From Sphingomonadales bacterium (GTDB lineage: Bacteria; Pseudomonadota; Alphaproteobacteria; Sphingomonadales; Sphingomonadaceae), in assembly GCA_025362295.1 (NCBI GenBank), contig JANYGX010000012.1, positions 62,001-126,000 on the forward strand: a stretch of DNA of 64,000 bases, given 5' to 3'. The notes under the pieces are model-generated. The model saw nothing but the letters and a program-made list of their open reading frames with translations. It was not told the origin of the DNA and did no database searches. A program made the position numbers and the translations under genes. This document shows positions 39,740-50,186 of this stretch, piece after piece. How positions within the stretch are numbered: the first letter of the stretch is position 1; each line of letters begins with the position of its first letter.

Positions 39740-40307
39740 TACAAAATACACGCCACGCTTTAAAACGCAGTACGAAACAAAAATTCGTGCTGCGATGAAG
39801 GAGCAGTTTGGTTATACAAACGACATGCAGATTCCGCGCCTTGACAAGATTGTCATCAACATGGCGGTTGGCGATGCAACCCAGGATAAAAAGAAGGTGG
39901 ATGCCGCTGTTGCAGACATGCAGCTTATTGCCGGCCAGAAACCGGTGGTTGCAAAAGCCAAAACATCAATTGCGCAATTCAAGTTGCGCGAGGGCATGCC
40001 AATTGGTTGCAAAGTTACGTTACGCCGTGAACGCATGTATGAATTCATGGATCGGCTGGTGACAATTGCTATGCCACGCATTCGAGATTTTCGTGGTATC
40101 AGCCCGAAGTCATTTGATGGTCGCGGTAACTACGCTTTTGGTTTGAAGGAGCAACTGGTGTTTCCTGAAATCAATTACGACAAGATCGATAAAATTCGCG
40201 GTATGGATATTATTATCTGTACGACGGCAAAAAATGATGATGAAGCCCGCGCACTTCTCCGTGCTTTCAACATGCCATTCACTGGCATGACGCAAGCTGC
40301 GGCTTAA
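39732..40307 (+). CDS. rplE: 50S ribosomal protein L5
   Basis: Binds 5S rRNA and contacts P-site tRNA. The true start is the ATG at 39732 ([20 protein letters not shown]) inside the rplX end. [36 protein letters not shown] and [20 protein letters not shown] are family blocks. 191 aa. Confidence 0.99.
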   Translation: MADTKYTPRFKTQYETKIRAAMKEQFGYTNDMQIPRLDKIVINMAVGDATQDKKKVDAAVADMQLIAGQKPVVAKAKTSIAQFKLREGMPIGCKVTLRRERMYEFMDRLVTIAMPRIRDFRGISPKSFDGRGNYAFGLKEQLVFPEINYDKIDKIRGMDIIICTTAKNDDEARALLRAFNMPFTGMTQAAA

Positions 40308-40321
40308 AGGAAACTGGACAT

Positions 40322-40627
40322 ATGGCAAAGACGAGTTCGATCAACAAAAACAATGCAAGGCGGAAGCTGGTTAAATCCTGCGCCGGTCGGCTTGAAAGAT
40401 TGAAGACAATTGCAAATGATGCAACCAAGCCGGACGAAGAGCGCTTCATGGCGCGTCTCAAAATGGCGGAAGTACCGCGCAATGGTAATCCAACGCGCAT
40501 TCGCAATCGTTGTGAAGTGACGGGACGTGCCCGTGCCTATTATCGTAAATTTAAAATGTCTCGTATCGCGCTCCGTGATTTGGCCAATAAAGGCTTGATT
40601 CCCGGTGTGACGAAATCTAGCTGGTAA
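40322..40627 (+). CDS. rpsN: 30S ribosomal protein S14
   Basis: 101-aa zinc-free type (no CxxC pair; [20 protein letters not shown] present), ending [13 protein letters not shown]. 30S head protein. Confidence 0.99.
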   Translation: MAKTSSINKNNARRKLVKSCAGRLERLKTIANDATKPDEERFMARLKMAEVPRNGNPTRIRNRCEVTGRARAYYRKFKMSRIALRDLANKGLIPGVTKSSW

Positions 40628-40642
40628 GGGAAGGGGAAACAG

Positions 40643-41041
40643 ATGTCTCTATCTGATCCTTTGGGCGACATGCTCATGCGTATACGCAATGGCCAACAGG
40701 CCCGTAAAGACACGATTGTTAGCCCAGCCTCAAAGCTGCGAGCCCACGTGCTTGATGTGTTGCAACGTGAAGGTTATATTCGCGGCTACAGTGAAACGGA
40801 TCTTGGCCCAGGCCGCCGAGAAATTCGCATTGAGCTCAAATATTACGAAGGTGATCCGGTCATTCGCTCGATTCAGCGTGTATCAAAGCCCGGGCGCCGC
40901 TATTATTCTGGTGTCAGTGAATTGCCGCGTGTGCAAAACGGTCTTGGCATCACCATCGTTTCAACGCCAAAAGGTGTTCTGTCTGACGCGGAAGCGCGCG
41001 ACCAGAATGTTGGCGGCGAAGTTTTGTGCACAGTATTTTAA
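40643..41041 (+). CDS. rpsH: 30S ribosomal protein S8
   Basis: Central-domain 16S binder and, in E. coli, translational repressor of the spc operon. [20 protein letters not shown] start; [20 protein letters not shown] and GGEVLCTVF end. 132 aa. Confidence 0.99.
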   Translation: MSLSDPLGDMLMRIRNGQQARKDTIVSPASKLRAHVLDVLQREGYIRGYSETDLGPGRREIRIELKYYEGDPVIRSIQRVSKPGRRYYSGVSELPRVQNGLGITIVSTPKGVLSDAEARDQNVGGEVLCTVF

Positions 41042-41056
41042 GGAAAGGGGTAAACA

Positions 41057-41590
41057 ATGTCACGTATTGGGAAAAAACCTGTTCCTGTTCCAGCTGGCGT
41101 CACGGCCAATCTTGCTGGCACACTGCTGTCAATCAAAGGCCCTAAGGGTGAACTGAAACTGTCGATTGCAGATGAAGTTGAGTGCACGATTGATGGTGCC
41201 GTGATTTCGATCAAACCACGTACAGATTCAAAACGTGCGCGCGCGTTTTGGGGTTTGCAGCGTACGCTTGTTTCAAACCTGGTCGTTGGTGTGACTGCCG
41301 GTTTCACCGAAACGCTTGAAATGGTTGGTGTTGGCTACAAGGCTAACGTGCAGGGCCGTCAGCTCAATCTGGCACTGGGCTTCAGCCACGATATACCGTA
41401 TCCAATGCCAGAAGGCATCGACATCAAGTGCCCGGATGCCACAACAATCGTGATCAGTGGTATGGATAAACAAAAAGTAGGGCAGGTGGCTGCCGAAATT
41501 CGTCGTTACAGAAAACCAGAGCCGTATAAAGGCAAAGGCGTCAAGTATCGCGGCGAGTTTATTTTCCGCAAAGAAGGCAAAAAGAAGTAA
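41057..41590 (+). CDS. rplF: 50S ribosomal protein L6
   Basis: Sarcin-ricin-loop neighbour used by elongation factors. [40 protein letters not shown], and [16 protein letters not shown]. 177 aa. Confidence 0.99.
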   Translation: MSRIGKKPVPVPAGVTANLAGTLLSIKGPKGELKLSIADEVECTIDGAVISIKPRTDSKRARAFWGLQRTLVSNLVVGVTAGFTETLEMVGVGYKANVQGRQLNLALGFSHDIPYPMPEGIDIKCPDATTIVISGMDKQKVGQVAAEIRRYRKPEPYKGKGVKYRGEFIFRKEGKKK

Positions 41591-41594
41591 TCCT

Positions 41595-41951
41595 ATGGGT
41601 AAAGTTCTTTCAATGTTTGAGAAGCGCCGTCAGCGGGTCCGCACGTCGCTCAAGGCCACATCAAAAGGCCGCGTAAGGTTGTCAATTCATCGCACGTCGC
41701 AGCATATTTATGCGCAGGTTATTGATGACAGCAAAGGCGGTACGGTGGTTGCAGCATCAACGCTTGAGAAAGCTCTCAAGGGCAAAACAGGTGCAACATC
41801 TGCGGCTGCCGCCGAAGTCGGCAAACTGGTGGCGGAACGTGCCAAACAGGCGGGTATCGCAAAAGTCGTGTTTGATCGCGGCGGGTTTATTTATCATGGT
41901 CGCGTCAAAGCGCTGGCTGAAGCAGCACGCGCTGCCGGATTGGAGTTTTAA
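41595..41951 (+). CDS. rplR: 50S ribosomal protein L18
   Basis: 5S rRNA binder. [20 protein letters not shown] then [35 protein letters not shown] end. 118 aa. Confidence 0.98.
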   Translation: MGKVLSMFEKRRQRVRTSLKATSKGRVRLSIHRTSQHIYAQVIDDSKGGTVVAASTLEKALKGKTGATSAAAAEVGKLVAERAKQAGIAKVVFDRGGFIYHGRVKALAEAARAAGLEF

Positions 41952-41953
41952 CT

Positions 41954-42538
41954 ATGGCTCGTGAAGCAAAAAAACAGGAACCACTGCGCGCTGAAGACGG
42001 TACGGAGCTGGTTGAGAAATTGGTGCACATCAATCGTGTATCCAAGACAGTGAAGGGTGGTAAACGCTTCGGTTTTGCCGCTCTCGTGGTTGTTGGTGAC
42101 ACAAAGGGCCGTGTTGGTTTTGGTCATGGCAAAGCCCGGGAAGTGCCGGAAGCCATTGCCAAGGCAACCTCAGCGGCCCGCAAAACAATGATCCGTGTGG
42201 CGCTTCGGGAAGGTCGCACATTGCACCATGACAATCACGGTCACTGGGGGGCGGGCAAGGTGTTCGTGCGCTCTGCTGTGCCGGGGACCGGCATTATCGC
42301 CGGTGGCCCAATGCGTGCGGTGTTTGAAGCTTTAGGTGTGGCCGATGTGGTGACAAAATCCATGGGTTCGAATAACCCTTACAACATGGTGCGTGCAACG
42401 TTTCATGCGCTGGTTACACAGGTATCGCCGAAAATCGTTGCGGCGCGCCGCGGCAAAAAGGTAACGGATTTGATTTCACGTCGCGCCGACATGAGTGGCA
42501 AAGCTGCCGAAGTCGAAGCTGAAGCGCAAGTGGCTTAA
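41954..42538 (+). CDS. rpsE: 30S ribosomal protein S5
   Basis: Decoding-fidelity and mRNA helicase element. [20 protein letters not shown] then [20 protein letters not shown] (spectinomycin loop). 194 aa, two bases after rplR. Confidence 0.99.
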   Translation: MAREAKKQEPLRAEDGTELVEKLVHINRVSKTVKGGKRFGFAALVVVGDTKGRVGFGHGKAREVPEAIAKATSAARKTMIRVALREGRTLHHDNHGHWGAGKVFVRSAVPGTGIIAGGPMRAVFEALGVADVVTKSMGSNNPYNMVRATFHALVTQVSPKIVAARRGKKVTDLISRRADMSGKAAEVEAEAQVA

Positions 42539-42550
42539 AGGATAAAGATC

Positions 42551-42739
42551 ATGACAACCAAGAAAATGATCAAAATTACGCAGATTGGATCACCTATCCG
42601 CAGAGCACCATCGCACGAAGCGACGCTTGTGGGTTTGGGCTTGAATAAAATGCACCGCACGGCCACTTTAGAAGATACCCCGTCAGTGCGCGGTATGGTT
42701 CGCAAAGTTGCTCATATGGTCCGCGTGGAAGGCGAATAA
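42551..42739 (+). CDS. rpmD: 50S ribosomal protein L30
   Basis: 62 aa: [20 protein letters not shown] then [20 protein letters not shown]. Stop is directly followed by the rplO ATG. Confidence 0.98.
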   Translation: MTTKKMIKITQIGSPIRRAPSHEATLVGLGLNKMHRTATLEDTPSVRGMVRKVAHMVRVEGE

Positions 42740-42740
42740 A

Positions 42741-43259
42741 ATGAAGTTGAATGAAATCAAAGATAACGACGGCGCCCATACGAGACGGATGCGCGTTGGT
42801 CGCGGCATCGGTTCTGGCAAAGGCAAGACATGCGGTCGTGGCCAAAAAGGCCAAACCTCGCGTTCGGGCGTTGCCATAAACGGTTTTGAAGGTGGCCAGA
42901 TGCCACTTTACATGCGTATTCCAAAGCGTGGCTTCAACAATATTTTCGCCAAGGATTTCGATGTGGTGAATACCGGTGCGATCCAGAAGGCGGTTGACTC
43001 AGGTAAAATCAAAGCAGGGGATGTGCTGGATCATCAGACGTTGCTTGATCATGGCCTTACTGGTAAATCGCGAGATGGTGTGCGTTTGCTCGCCAAAGGT
43101 GAATTGACGACGGCCCTCACATTCAAGGTTGAGGGCGCATCGAAGTCGGCGCTGGATATGGTCAAGAAAGCTGGCGGTACAGTTGAGCTACTGGTGGCCT
43201 TGCAATCGGCGGCTGAAAAAGCAGCTGCAAAAAAGAATAGTGTTAAAAAACGCGCATAA
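42741..43259 (+). CDS. rplO: 50S ribosomal protein L15
   Basis: [20 protein letters not shown] then [20 protein letters not shown] start from the ATG at 42741; an in-frame upstream start lies inside rpmD and is not needed. [18 protein letters not shown] block. 172 aa with a Lys/Ala-rich C-terminal tail. Confidence 0.99.
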   Translation: MKLNEIKDNDGAHTRRMRVGRGIGSGKGKTCGRGQKGQTSRSGVAINGFEGGQMPLYMRIPKRGFNNIFAKDFDVVNTGAIQKAVDSGKIKAGDVLDHQTLLDHGLTGKSRDGVRLLAKGELTTALTFKVEGASKSALDMVKKAGGTVELLVALQSAAEKAAAKKNSVKKRA

Positions 43260-43281
43260 GCGCTAACGTTAGGTTTAGATC

Positions 43282-44634
43282 ATGGCATCAGCTGCTGAGC
43301 AACTTGCAGCGAACTTAAACTTCGGTGCTTTTTCCAAGGCGACCGAGCTCAAGCAGCGCATCTGGTTTACCATTGGTGCGCTGATCGTGTTTCGCCTGAT
43401 GACCTTTGTGCCGCTGCCAGGTATAGACGCTGCGGCATTCAAAACCTTGTTTGACAAGCAATCGCAGGGCGTGTTGGGCATGGTCAACATGTTCTCGGGT
43501 GGCGGCTTACAGCGTATGTCGATTGTCGCACTCAATATCATGCCGTACATCACGTCATCCATTATCGTGCAGCTGCTCACATCCTTGTCGCCGTCGCTGG
43601 CGGCACTGAAAAAAGAGGGTGCATCCGGCACCAAGAAAATCAATCAATACACCCGTATGGGTACGGTCGGTTTGGCATTGTTGCAAGGCTACGGTATTGC
43701 ACGTGGACTCGAAAGCGCGCGTGGTGGCGTGGTTATTGATCCCGGGTTTTTCACGTTTGAATTTCCGGTGATGGTAACACTGCTGGGTGGCACCATGTTT
43801 TTGATGTGGCTGGGAGAACAAATTACCGCACGAGGTATTGGCAATGGGTCATCGCTGATCATTTTCACGGGTATTGTCGCATCGTTGCCGCACGCATTGG
43901 CGGGCATGTTTGAACTTGGCAAGTCCGGCGAAATGTCACCAATCGTTATTCTGGCCGTGCTTGTGTTGATAGCCGCTGTCATTGTTGGTATTGTGTTTAT
44001 GGAGCGTGCCCAGCGCAAGGTGACCATTCAATACCCCAAGCGTCAAGAGGGCAACAAACAGTTTCAGGGCGATACCAGCCATATGCCGCTGAAACTAAAC
44101 ACTGCTGGTGTTATCCCGCCTATCTTTGCATCTTCGTTGCTGCTGATGCCGCTGTCAGTTGCAAACTTTGCCGGCGCCAACGCACCACCCTGGCTTGCTT
44201 TCATTACAACGCATTTTCAGCATGGTAAATTTGGCTACATGCTTGGTTATATATTACTTATTGTTTTTTTCTGCTTTTTCTACACCGCTGTGGTGTTCAA
44301 TCCGGAAGAAACCGCTGACAACCTCAAAAAACACGGCGGCTTTATACCCGGCATTCGTCCTGGTGCGCGCACGGCGGAATATCTCGATTTTGTGCTCACT
44401 CGCATCACGGTTATTGGCGCTGCCTATCTCGCCACCATTTGCCTGATTCCAGAAATTTTGACCAGTCAAGCCAAGCTTCCCGGGTATCTGGGCGGCACGA
44501 GTTTGCTTATTGTGGTTTCCGTCACAATGGATACAATAGCCCAATTGCACGGTCACCTCATGGCACATCAATACGAAGGCTTAATTAAAAAGTCCAAGCT
44601 GAGAGGGGCGAAATCAGGGAGAGGCGCTAAGTGA
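43282..44634 (+). CDS. secY: Protein translocase subunit SecY
   Basis: Ten-helix channel of the Sec translocon. RIWFTIGALIVFRLMTFVPL with PGID, SGGGLQRMSIVALNIMPYIT, and the C-terminal GGTSLLIVVSVTMDTIAQLH block. 450 aa. Last large gene of the spc operon; overlaps adk by GTGA. Confidence 0.99.
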   Translation: MASAAEQLAANLNFGAFSKATELKQRIWFTIGALIVFRLMTFVPLPGIDAAAFKTLFDKQSQGVLGMVNMFSGGGLQRMSIVALNIMPYITSSIIVQLLTSLSPSLAALKKEGASGTKKINQYTRMGTVGLALLQGYGIARGLESARGGVVIDPGFFTFEFPVMVTLLGGTMFLMWLGEQITARGIGNGSSLIIFTGIVASLPHALAGMFELGKSGEMSPIVILAVLVLIAAVIVGIVFMERAQRKVTIQYPKRQEGNKQFQGDTSHMPLKLNTAGVIPPIFASSLLLMPLSVANFAGANAPPWLAFITTHFQHGKFGYMLGYILLIVFFCFFYTAVVFNPEETADNLKKHGGFIPGIRPGARTAEYLDFVLTRITVIGAAYLATICLIPEILTSQAKLPGYLGGTSLLIVVSVTMDTIAQLHGHLMAHQYEGLIKKSKLRGAKSGRGAK

Positions 44635-45275
44635 ATATTATACTGCTTGGCCCGCCGGGGGCGGGGAAGGGCACACAAGCAGCCGAGCTAGTCATCAAGC
44701 GCGGTATGAAACAGCTTTCAACCGGTGACATGTTGCGCGCTGAACGCGCTGCCGGGACTGCTCTGGGCCATGAAGTGGAAGGCCTTATGAAAGCGGGGCT
44801 TTTGGTATCAGATAATATCGTAACCAGGCTGATTGGCGAGGCGCTCACCAAGCCGGACACTGCCAAAGGTGTTATATTTGATGGCTATCCACGCACCGAA
44901 GCGCAAGCCAAGTCTCTTGATACACTATTGCAATCGCATGGCCGCACACTTGACAAGGTGATTGAACTCACTGTTGATGAAGATGCGCTCGTCGATCGGA
45001 TTACGGGTCGTTATTCGTGTGTCAAATGCAAAACTGGTTATCATGATCGTCACAAACCAGCAAAGATTGCTGGGGTATGTGATGTCTGCGGTTCGACAGA
45101 ATTTACCCGCCGCCCTGACGATACCGAAGCTGTGGTGCGAGAGCGTCTCGCCGTTTATCGGGCCAACACAGCACCAATATTGCCATATTATGAAGCGCGA
45201 GGTTTACTGGCGCGTGTGGACGGCATGGCGGACATGGGGCATGTGAGTGAAGACATAGCGCGCTTGCTGGATTAA
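44631..45275 (+). CDS. adk: Adenylate kinase
   Basis: Interconverts ATP+AMP and 2 ADP. P-loop GPPGAGKGTQA; the LID carries a zinc-type quartet CVKC...CDVC (about 126-149), as in zinc-containing adenylate kinases. GTG start inside the secY stop, so translationally coupled. 214 aa. Confidence 0.98.
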   Translation: MNIILLGPPGAGKGTQAAELVIKRGMKQLSTGDMLRAERAAGTALGHEVEGLMKAGLLVSDNIVTRLIGEALTKPDTAKGVIFDGYPRTEAQAKSLDTLLQSHGRTLDKVIELTVDEDALVDRITGRYSCVKCKTGYHDRHKPAKIAGVCDVCGSTEFTRRPDDTEAVVRERLAVYRANTAPILPYYEARGLLARVDGMADMGHVSEDIARLLD

Positions 45276-45320
45276 GCTAAATGGCTTTATGCGCGTGCAG
45301 AATGCCAAAAACCTGATTTT

Positions 45321-46553
45321 TTACTTCATGAGCATCCGACCCGTCACGCCTTGCTCGCGGTCGACCGCCTGTTGCACAAGCCGGTGAAAAGCAAAGCGTG
45401 CTTCCATAAAATCATTTTCATCATTGCTGGGAAAATCAGCATTCATTGCAATTACAAGTTTGCGCTTGGGATCAACAAATATTGTCTGGCCAAAATGCCC
45501 AAGCGCTGCAAAGCTGCCGTCGTCATAGGTCCACCACTGATAGCCATAGCCTCGGCCAGGCTCGCCAATATCTTTTTGCTTATGCGTCGCCGCCTCGATC
45601 CAGCCACTCGGGAGTATGGACTGGCCGTTCACCCTAGCACCATCCATAATGAACTGCCCCATGCGGGCATAATCGCCAAGTGACGCGGAAATGCAGCAAC
45701 CGGCGATTTCGCGCCCGGTTGTGTCGAGCACCCAAAAACCTGGCCGTGCCATATACGGCTGCCAGATTTTTTCAGTCAGATACGTGGCCAGCGGCTTGTG
45801 GGTGGCACGCATGACAATCACCCCAAGCAAGCCGGTCTCGCCAGTGTTATAGTGCCACAAGGTGCCAGGTGCTGCCGCACGCGGCAATTTTTTAAGGTAG
45901 GTTACAATCGGTTCCTCGCCGGGCACCAGCTTCACATGATCGAACTGGCCAACATCTGAATTCGGGTCGGCATAATTCTCGTTCCAGCGCACGCCAGAAC
46001 TCATGGTGAGAATATGTTTAAGCGTGACGCCGTCGTAAGCGCTGCCCTTGAACTCGGGAATAATATCTGTGACTGGTTCATCTATGCTTTTGATAAAGCC
46101 ATCTTTGAGCGCTGCGCCAAACAACGTCGAAGTAAAGGATTTGGCAACCGAAAAGCTTGTCCATGCGCCCTGATCGGAATAGCCTTTGGCATATTTCTCA
46201 AGCCTGACCTTGTCGTCCACCACAATCAGGGTGCCAACTGCACGCTGTGCTGTCATGAATGCGTCTATATCAAAGGCGGTGGTGCCATTTGCGGTCATAA
46301 TGGCAAAACCAGGGGCATGCGCGAAAGCGTGCGGTGTAGCACTTGGGGGCATGGGATGAGATTGAACAGTCGGCAATTGCTCAAGGTGGCCAAAAGCATA
46401 ATCGCGCTGTTCAACAGTCCATTGCAGCACGTTGCGATCTTTGGGCGCGTGGGCAAGAAAGTAAAGCGTATCGCGTTTGATGTAGGCTATAGTCCCAAGG
46501 GCTATGACCGTAATACCTAATCCCCATAACCACTTACGCATCATTTGTTCCAT
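45321..46553 (-). CDS. Beta-lactamase-fold serine hydrolase
   Basis: Class C beta-lactamase/esterase/6-aminohexanoate-dimer-hydrolase-like protein (PF00144 type). Ser135 and Lys138 of SVAK, Tyr235 of YNTGE and the HFG near GHFGQTIF form the catalytic site. One N-terminal membrane helix (WLWGLGITVIALGTIAYI) anchors the domain outside the cytoplasm. 410 aa. It lies on the opposite strand inside the ribosomal cluster, between adk and rpsM, and converges with adk. This is an unusual position that forces rpsM onward to have its own promoter. The substrate is unknown; true beta-lactam resistance is not implied. Confidence 0.88.
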   Translation of the reverse strand: MEQMMRKWLWGLGITVIALGTIAYIKRDTLYFLAHAPKDRNVLQWTVEQRDYAFGHLEQLPTVQSHPMPPSATPHAFAHAPGFAIMTANGTTAFDIDAFMTAQRAVGTLIVVDDKVRLEKYAKGYSDQGAWTSFSVAKSFTSTLFGAALKDGFIKSIDEPVTDIIPEFKGSAYDGVTLKHILTMSSGVRWNENYADPNSDVGQFDHVKLVPGEEPIVTYLKKLPRAAAPGTLWHYNTGETGLLGVIVMRATHKPLATYLTEKIWQPYMARPGFWVLDTTGREIAGCCISASLGDYARMGQFIMDGARVNGQSILPSGWIEAATHKQKDIGEPGRGYGYQWWTYDDGSFAALGHFGQTIFVDPKRKLVIAMNADFPSNDENDFMEARFAFHRLVQQAVDREQGVTGRMLMK

Positions 46554-46819
46554 TTCTATTATTCTTATTTATGGAAACTTTAACATTGATCATCATCAGC
46601 ATCAAGAACGGCACGGCTCTATGTTGCAACGAATGCAAAAACCGCGCTTGACGCCGCCATTAGTGGAACTATAGTTTCTTTCTTCAGCGATTCGGATGTA
46701 GCCGCTTTGCAGCGTATAGGAAACTATTCGCCGTAAGGGGGTAGATTTTATGAATAAGCTTAATAATCAGGTATTTCAGGTAGTTTAGAGACTGAAACTT
46801 GATAACAGGAGAATAAAGC
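46554..46819. other. Divergent region upstream of rpsM
   Basis: 266 bases between the serine hydrolase gene and rpsM. It must hold promoters for both. The stretch before rpsM (46740-46800) is AT-rich, with no unmistakable -35/-10 pair. AGGAG precedes the GTG start of rpsM. Confidence 0.5.
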
Positions 46820-47188
46820 GTGGCGCGTATTGCAGGTGTAAACATACCGACCAACAAGCGAGTTGAGATCAGTTTAACCTATATTTATGGTATTGGCCGC
46901 ACCAAAGCCAAGCAAATCTGCGAGAAGCTCAAGTTTCCCCCAGATCGTCGTGTGCAAAACTTGACCGATTCGGAAGTGCTGCAGATTCGTGAAATGATTG
47001 ATGCTGAATATAAGGTTGAAGGCGATCTTCGCCGCGAAGTTTCCATGAACATCAAACGCCTGATGGATTTGGCCTGTTACAGGGGTCTGCGTCATCGCAA
47101 AGGCCTGCCTGTACGCGGTCAGCGCACCCACACAAACGCTCGCACCCGCAAGGGCAAAGCCAAGCCGATTGCTGGCAAGAAAAAATAA
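46820..47188 (+). CDS. rpsM: 30S ribosomal protein S13
   Basis: Head protein bridging to the 50[21 protein letters not shown] then [39 protein letters not shown] and [18 protein letters not shown] start after AGGAG. 122 aa. First gene of the detached alpha operon (rpsM-rpsK-rpoA-rplQ). Confidence 0.99.
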   Translation: MARIAGVNIPTNKRVEISLTYIYGIGRTKAKQICEKLKFPPDRRVQNLTDSEVLQIREMIDAEYKVEGDLRREVSMNIKRLMDLACYRGLRHRKGLPVRGQRTHTNARTRKGKAKPIAGKKK

Positions 47189-47218
47189 GCTCACTTTTTC
47201 GAGAGACTGGACCAAGCT

Positions 47219-47608
47219 ATGGCTAAAGAACCTGCCCGCGTAAAAAAACGTGAGCGTAAAAATATATCAAGTGGTACAGCGCATGTGAATGCGTCTTTCA
47301 ATAACACGGTGGTTACAATCACTGACGCGCAAGGGAACACCATTTCTTGGTCGTCCTCTGGCACGATGGGTTTTAAAGGGTCACGAAAATCAACCCCTTA
47401 TGCGGCCCAGATGGCGGCTGAAGATGCCGGCAAAAAGGCCCAGGAGCATGGGATGAAAACCCTTGAGGTTGAAGTGAAGGGGCCCGGTTCAGGTCGTGAG
47501 TCTGCACTGCGCGCTTTGCAGTCGGTGGGGATGACAATCACATCCATTCGCGATGTGACCTCGATACCACACAACGGTTGTCGCCCGCCGAAGCGCCGCA
47601 GGGTTTGA
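47219..47608 (+). CDS. rpsK: 30S ribosomal protein S11
   Basis: Platform protein at the E site. [40 protein letters not shown] and [18 protein letters not shown] end. 129 aa. rpsD (S4), which follows in enteric bacteria, is absent, as usual in alphaproteobacteria. Confidence 0.99.
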   Translation: MAKEPARVKKRERKNISSGTAHVNASFNNTVVTITDAQGNTISWSSSGTMGFKGSRKSTPYAAQMAAEDAGKKAQEHGMKTLEVEVKGPGSGRESALRALQSVGMTITSIRDVTSIPHNGCRPPKRRRV

Positions 47609-47721
47609 TGATCGTTTAACTTTATATATTCGGGCCGGGGCAACCTACCCATATTTTTTTCACTTGCCGTATAATCTGCGGTATTTATCGCTAGAGCCAA
47701 ACACGTCTGGAGCCAAACCGC

Positions 47722-48747
47722 ATGACGAATGTGATCGCCAAAAACTGGCAAAACCTTATTAAACCAACGCATCTTGAGAAAAAGAGTGTCGCAGAAAGCA
47801 GCCGCCGGGGCACATTCATTGCTGAGCCGCTGGAGCGCGGCTTTGGTATGACGCTCGGCAACAGCTTGCGCCGCGTATTGCTGTCATCCTTGCAGGGCGC
47901 TGCGGTAACAGCGCTTAAAATAGAAGGTGTGCTGCATGAATTTTCATCAATCGCGGGTGTGCGCGAAGATGTGACGGACATCGTGCTCAACGTCAAGCAG
48001 CTTGCCATCCGCATGACTGCGGAGGGCACAAAGCGCCTCCACTTGACCGGCACTGGCCCTGGTGAAGTGCGTGCTGGCCAAATCACGGCCATTGCCGGTG
48101 TCGATATCATGAACCCAGACCTGATTATTTGCACGCTCGATCAAGGGGCGACGTTGAATATGGACCTCACGGTTCAAAATGGTAAAGGCTATGTGCCAGC
48201 TTCGGAAAACCGCCCGGCAGATGCACCGGTGGGCCTGATCCCGATTGACGCCCTATATTCACCAGTGCGTCAGGTATCCTACAAGGTTGAAGCTGCACGT
48301 GCTGGCGAAAAGCTGGATTATGATAAGCTTACCATGACAATTGAGACCGATGGCACCATAACGCCGGATGATTCACTGGCCTATGCAGCGCGAATTTTGC
48401 AAGATCAGCTGCAATTGTTTGTGAATTTTGACGAACCGCGCGTAGCTGTCGCGCACACGGAAGAAGATGGCCCCGCCTTTAACAAATTCCTGCTCAAGAA
48501 GGTTGATGAACTTGAACTGTCAGTGCGGTCTGCCAATTGCCTCAAGAATGATAATATCATTTACATTGGTGATCTGGTGCAAAAATCAGAAGCTGAAATG
48601 TTGCGTACGCCAAATTTTGGTCGCAAGTCGCTGAACGAAATTAAAGAGGTGCTGGCATCAATGGGTTTACGTCTGGGTATGGAGATTCCCGGCTGGCCGC
48701 CTGAGAATATTGAAGATTTGGCTAAAAAAATGGAAGCCGATTACTAA
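47722..48747 (+). CDS. rpoA: RNA polymerase subunit alpha
   Basis: Assembles beta/beta' and contacts UP elements and activators. [16 protein letters not shown] start, [20 protein letters not shown] in the dimer domain, and the C-terminal domain [20 protein letters not shown] with [19 protein letters not shown]. 341 aa. GGAG lies about 10 bases before the ATG; a 113-base gap separates it from rpsK. Confidence 0.99.
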   Translation: MTNVIAKNWQNLIKPTHLEKKSVAESSRRGTFIAEPLERGFGMTLGNSLRRVLLSSLQGAAVTALKIEGVLHEFSSIAGVREDVTDIVLNVKQLAIRMTAEGTKRLHLTGTGPGEVRAGQITAIAGVDIMNPDLIICTLDQGATLNMDLTVQNGKGYVPASENRPADAPVGLIPIDALYSPVRQVSYKVEAARAGEKLDYDKLTMTIETDGTITPDDSLAYAARILQDQLQLFVNFDEPRVAVAHTEEDGPAFNKFLLKKVDELELSVRSANCLKNDNIIYIGDLVQKSEAEMLRTPNFGRKSLNEIKEVLASMGLRLGMEIPGWPPENIEDLAKKMEADY

Positions 48748-48835
48748 AGCACTTTTATGCTTTCGGTTTTGGCATGCTGCCTGAACCTGGTCTGGGGTAC
48801 CTGATACGGCCCCCTAACGAACGGAGAATACGAAC

Positions 48836-49255
48836 ATGAGACATGGTTTTGGCCATCGCAAATTGGGCCGCACTACGGAGCATCGCACAGCCATGTTCCG
48901 CAACATGGCAACCTCACTCATCAAGCATGAGCAAATCAAAACCACCTTGCCAAAAGCCAAAGAGCTTCGTCCCTATGTGGAAAAGCTGGTGACGCTGGCA
49001 AAAAAAGGCGGCCTCTCAAACCGCCGCATCGCTATAAGCCGTATGGGTGAATCCGTGCAGGTGGCAAAATTGTTTGATATTATCGGCCCGCGCTATAAAG
49101 CCCGCAGCGGTGGTTACATCCGCGTGCTGAAAGCCGGTTTTCGTCGTGATGACGCTGCTGCCATGGCAATTATCGAGTTTGTAGACCGCGACGTTTCTGC
49201 CAAGGGACTTGATAGTGGTCCGGTTGTCGCTGGCACGGATGATGATGCAAGTTAG
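48836..49255 (+). CDS. rplQ: 50S ribosomal protein L17
   Basis: [20 protein letters not shown] then [20 protein letters not shown]. 139 aa with a short acidic C-terminal tail. CGGAG precedes the ATG. Confidence 0.99.
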   Translation: MRHGFGHRKLGRTTEHRTAMFRNMATSLIKHEQIKTTLPKAKELRPYVEKLVTLAKKGGLSNRRIAISRMGESVQVAKLFDIIGPRYKARSGGYIRVLKAGFRRDDAAAMAIIEFVDRDVSAKGLDSGPVVAGTDDDAS

Positions 49256-49292
49256 AAAGACTTTCTGAACGTCAACCCATTGGGCTTAGCGC

Positions 49293-50165
49293 ATGAAACC
49301 CAAGATCAGTGTTATAATCCCGCATTATAACGATATCGCTGCCTTGTCAGTGTGCTTGAATTCTTTGTCGCAACAATTATACCCTCGTGATGATTTTGAA
49401 ATTATCGTTGGGGACAATGCATCGCCTTTAGAACGCCGTGTCCTGGAGGATGTTGTGCTCCCGCATGCGGCTTTGGTGATTGTCACAGAACGCGGGGCCG
49501 GGCCGGCACGAAACGGCGCTGCGGCGCATGCCAAGGGCGAGATACTTGCTTTCACTGATTCCGATTGTCGGCCATGCAAGGCGTGGCTTACTGAGGGCGT
49601 CGCCATGCTTGACACAACCAGTTTTGTTGGCGGCAGTGTTCAGGTTCCGATTGATAACCCTGGCCAGATGTCAGGCGCGGAAGCGTTTGAGGCTTTATTT
49701 GCGTTCAATCAGAAAGATTACATTGAGCGTAAGGGCTTCACCGGTACCGGCAATTTATTTGTTCACCGACATAATTTCGAACGTATTGGCGGCTTTTGCG
49801 TTGGCAAATCAGAAGATAATGAGTGGAGTTATCGAGCTATAGCAGCAGGGTTGAAAATAAAGTACGCTCCAAATGCGTGTGTTACGCACCCTGCTCGGCG
49901 TAACTGGCAAGAACTGCACCAGAAATGGGAGCGTATTGCACGCGAAAACTATCTCCTCATCTCTGAACAGCGCCACGGCAAGTTAAAATGGCTTTTGCGC
50001 ACTTGGGCCATGCCGCTCTCGGCGCTTGCTCACACACCGCGCGTTCTAAAAAGTAACATACTGTCGCCTGGCGAAAAGCGTCGTGCGCTGACAACGCTTT
50101 ATAAACTTCGCTTATGGCGCTTTATGGAAGGCCACAGACTTCTGCTGTCGGGTAGTAAAATATAA
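49293..50165 (+). CDS. Family 2 glycosyltransferase
   Basis: Sugar transferase with a GT-A fold: KISVIIPHYNDIAALSVCLN start, nucleotide-binding IIVGDNAS, the DSD metal motif in LAFTDSDCRPCKAWL, and a later acceptor/His region. 290 aa with no membrane helices. It lies 37 bases behind rplQ on the same strand, so it may be read through from the ribosomal operon. Acceptor and sugar donor are unknown; polysaccharide or glycolipid synthesis is likely. Confidence 0.88.
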   Translation: MKPKISVIIPHYNDIAALSVCLNSLSQQLYPRDDFEIIVGDNASPLERRVLEDVVLPHAALVIVTERGAGPARNGAAAHAKGEILAFTDSDCRPCKAWLTEGVAMLDTTSFVGGSVQVPIDNPGQMSGAEAFEALFAFNQKDYIERKGFTGTGNLFVHRHNFERIGGFCVGKSEDNEWSYRAIAAGLKIKYAPNACVTHPARRNWQELHQKWERIARENYLLISEQRHGKLKWLLRTWAMPLSALAHTPRVLKSNILSPGEKRRALTTLYKLRLWRFMEGHRLLLSGSKI

Positions 50166-50186
50166 CGAAATATATTTTGAAAATCT

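Noticed and set aside
45321-46553. Antibiotic-resistance beta-lactamase
   Set aside because: The fold motifs fit the broad serine hydrolase/esterase group; a membrane anchor and lack of class-specific signatures argue against a dedicated resistance enzyme.
47640-47721. TATAAT near 47670 as an rpoA promoter
   Set aside because: No acceptable -35 at 16-18 bases upstream; rpoA is more simply read from the rpsM promoter.
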